From contig JAEDCW010000048.1 in assembly GCA_016293975.1 (NCBI GenBank), positions 1 to 13,809 of the forward strand: DNA of 13,809 nucleotides. Direction: 5' to 3'. The notes beneath the pieces were generated by a model. The model did not search any database. It saw only the letters and a program-made list of their open reading frames with translations, and was not told the DNA's origin. Source of the stretch: Clostridia bacterium. GTDB lineage: Bacteria; Bacillota; Clostridia; Christensenellales; CAG-138. The position numbers were made by a program, and so were the translations under genes. This document shows, in pieces, positions 13,451 to 13,809 of this stretch (position 1 is its first letter; each line of letters opens with the position of its first letter).

Positions 13451-13809
13451 ATGAAGTCTTTGCAGGAACTCGAAGCAATTCGTAAGAAGACCCTCGAGAA
13501 CATCGGCCTTAGAAAAGAACATAACGGCACTCGTGTTGTAGTTGGTATGGCAACTTGTGGAATCGCTGCAGGTGCTCGTCCTGTTCTCGCTGCTTTTATG
13601 GATGAGGTGAGCAAGCGCTCGCTTCAGCATGTTGCTGTTGCCCAGACGGGATGCATCGGCGTATGCAGACTTGAGCCAATCGTTGAAGTATATAAGCCCG
13701 ATCAGGAGAAGGTAACTTACGTTAAGGTTACCCCTGACATGGTGGCAAAGATCGTTACAGAGCATATCGTAAACGATAGAGTTGTTGACGAGTACACAAT
13801 CGGTTATTA
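13451..13809 (+). CDS. Thioredoxin-like [2Fe-2S] ferredoxin domain protein, 3' partial
   Basis: The frame is open from ATG 13451 to the window edge (119 complete codons), so the stop lies outside. Seen: a basic N-terminal helix (about residues 1-24), then a thioredoxin-like ferredoxin fold with GMATCGIAAGARPVL (C36) and QTGCIGVCRLEPIVEV (C68 and C72). Three cysteines are visible in the usual places; the fourth ligand common in NuoE-type proteins is not seen. The C-terminal KVTPDMVAKIVTEHIVNDRVV is typical of the end of this small family (about 120-125 aa), so the gene is probably nearly complete. RBS TGGAGGT (13436-13442) lies inside the end of the ATPase gene, which stops 2 nt upstream. It resembles the N-terminal ferredoxin domain of NuoF/HydB proteins and probably belongs to the same electron-transfer complex. 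An N-terminal part of a fused HydB is the alternative. Confidence 0.88.
   Translation, partial: MKSLQELEAIRKKTLENIGLRKEHNGTRVVVGMATCGIAAGARPVLAAFMDEVSKRSLQHVAVAQTGCIGVCRLEPIVEVYKPDQEKVTYVKVTPDMVAKIVTEHIVNDRVVDEYTIGY

Noticed and set aside
1..13809. Novel defence, toxin-antitoxin, CRISPR or mobile system
   Set aside because: Every sizeable gene matches a housekeeping, transport, envelope or redox family; no direct-repeat array, transposase, integrase or terminal repeat was seen.

Overview
The window looks like a chromosomal segment of an anaerobic, Gram-positive member of the Clostridia (Firmicutes), probably an uncultured gut-type lineage. The evidence is AGGAGG-type ribosome binding sites, a tetrahydrofolate (THF) riboswitch in front of an ECF-type folate transporter gene, a Clostridia-style NuoE/ATPase/ferredoxin hydrogenase-type operon start, and an mreC-mreD-PBP2 block. 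There is no insertion sequence, phage gene, CRISPR array, tRNA or rRNA. The species cannot be named from the sequence alone.

Layout. (1) 2-1929, + strand: two ABC permeases of the nucleoside (BMP/Nup) importer family; the first is cut by the window edge. (2) 1926-2960, - strand: a membrane-anchored, ComEC-like metallo-beta-lactamase-fold hydrolase, convergent with the permeases and overlapping them at the stop codons. (3) 3077-4996, + strand: a large lipoprotein with an AMIN-like region, a SPOR-like stretch and a beta-propeller-like C-terminus, expressed divergently from the hydrolase. (4) 5003-5746: promoter, THF riboswitch, UUCG-loop terminator and folT. (5) 5755-7962: own promoter, then a trimeric-type purine nucleoside phosphorylase and an MTA/SAH (or adenosine) deaminase. 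(6) 7963-8063: short regulatory gap with a 14-bp palindrome and a 9-bp-arm inverted repeat over the mreC promoter. (7) 8064-11944: mreC, mreD and an oversized PBP2 for lateral wall synthesis. (8) 11945-12400: gene-free AT-rich gap with a GC-rich hairpin, an operator-like dyad, a cluster of GGTATA motifs and a probable promoter. (9) 12401-13809: start of an electron-bifurcating hydrogenase/NADH dehydrogenase-type operon (NuoE-like protein, small GHKL ATPase, thioredoxin-like [2Fe-2S] ferredoxin, truncated by the window end).

How the genes fit together. Permeases, phosphorylase and deaminase form a coherent purine nucleoside uptake and salvage theme: the phosphorylase carries the Glu/Asn pair typical of 6-oxopurine specificity, and the deaminase encoded just downstream would turn 6-aminopurine nucleosides into its substrates. 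The ComEC-like exohydrolase could feed this route by degrading extracellular nucleic acid, but that is inference. The folate importer is under direct folate feedback by the riboswitch. The mre/PBP2 block and the AMIN/SPOR-like lipoprotein point to envelope growth. Nothing here is clearly a new defence or mobile system. The parts most worth a second look are the GHKL ATPase in the hydrogenase operon, the multidomain lipoprotein, the predicted leaderless hydrolase gene, the PBP2 insert and the two structured intergenic regions.
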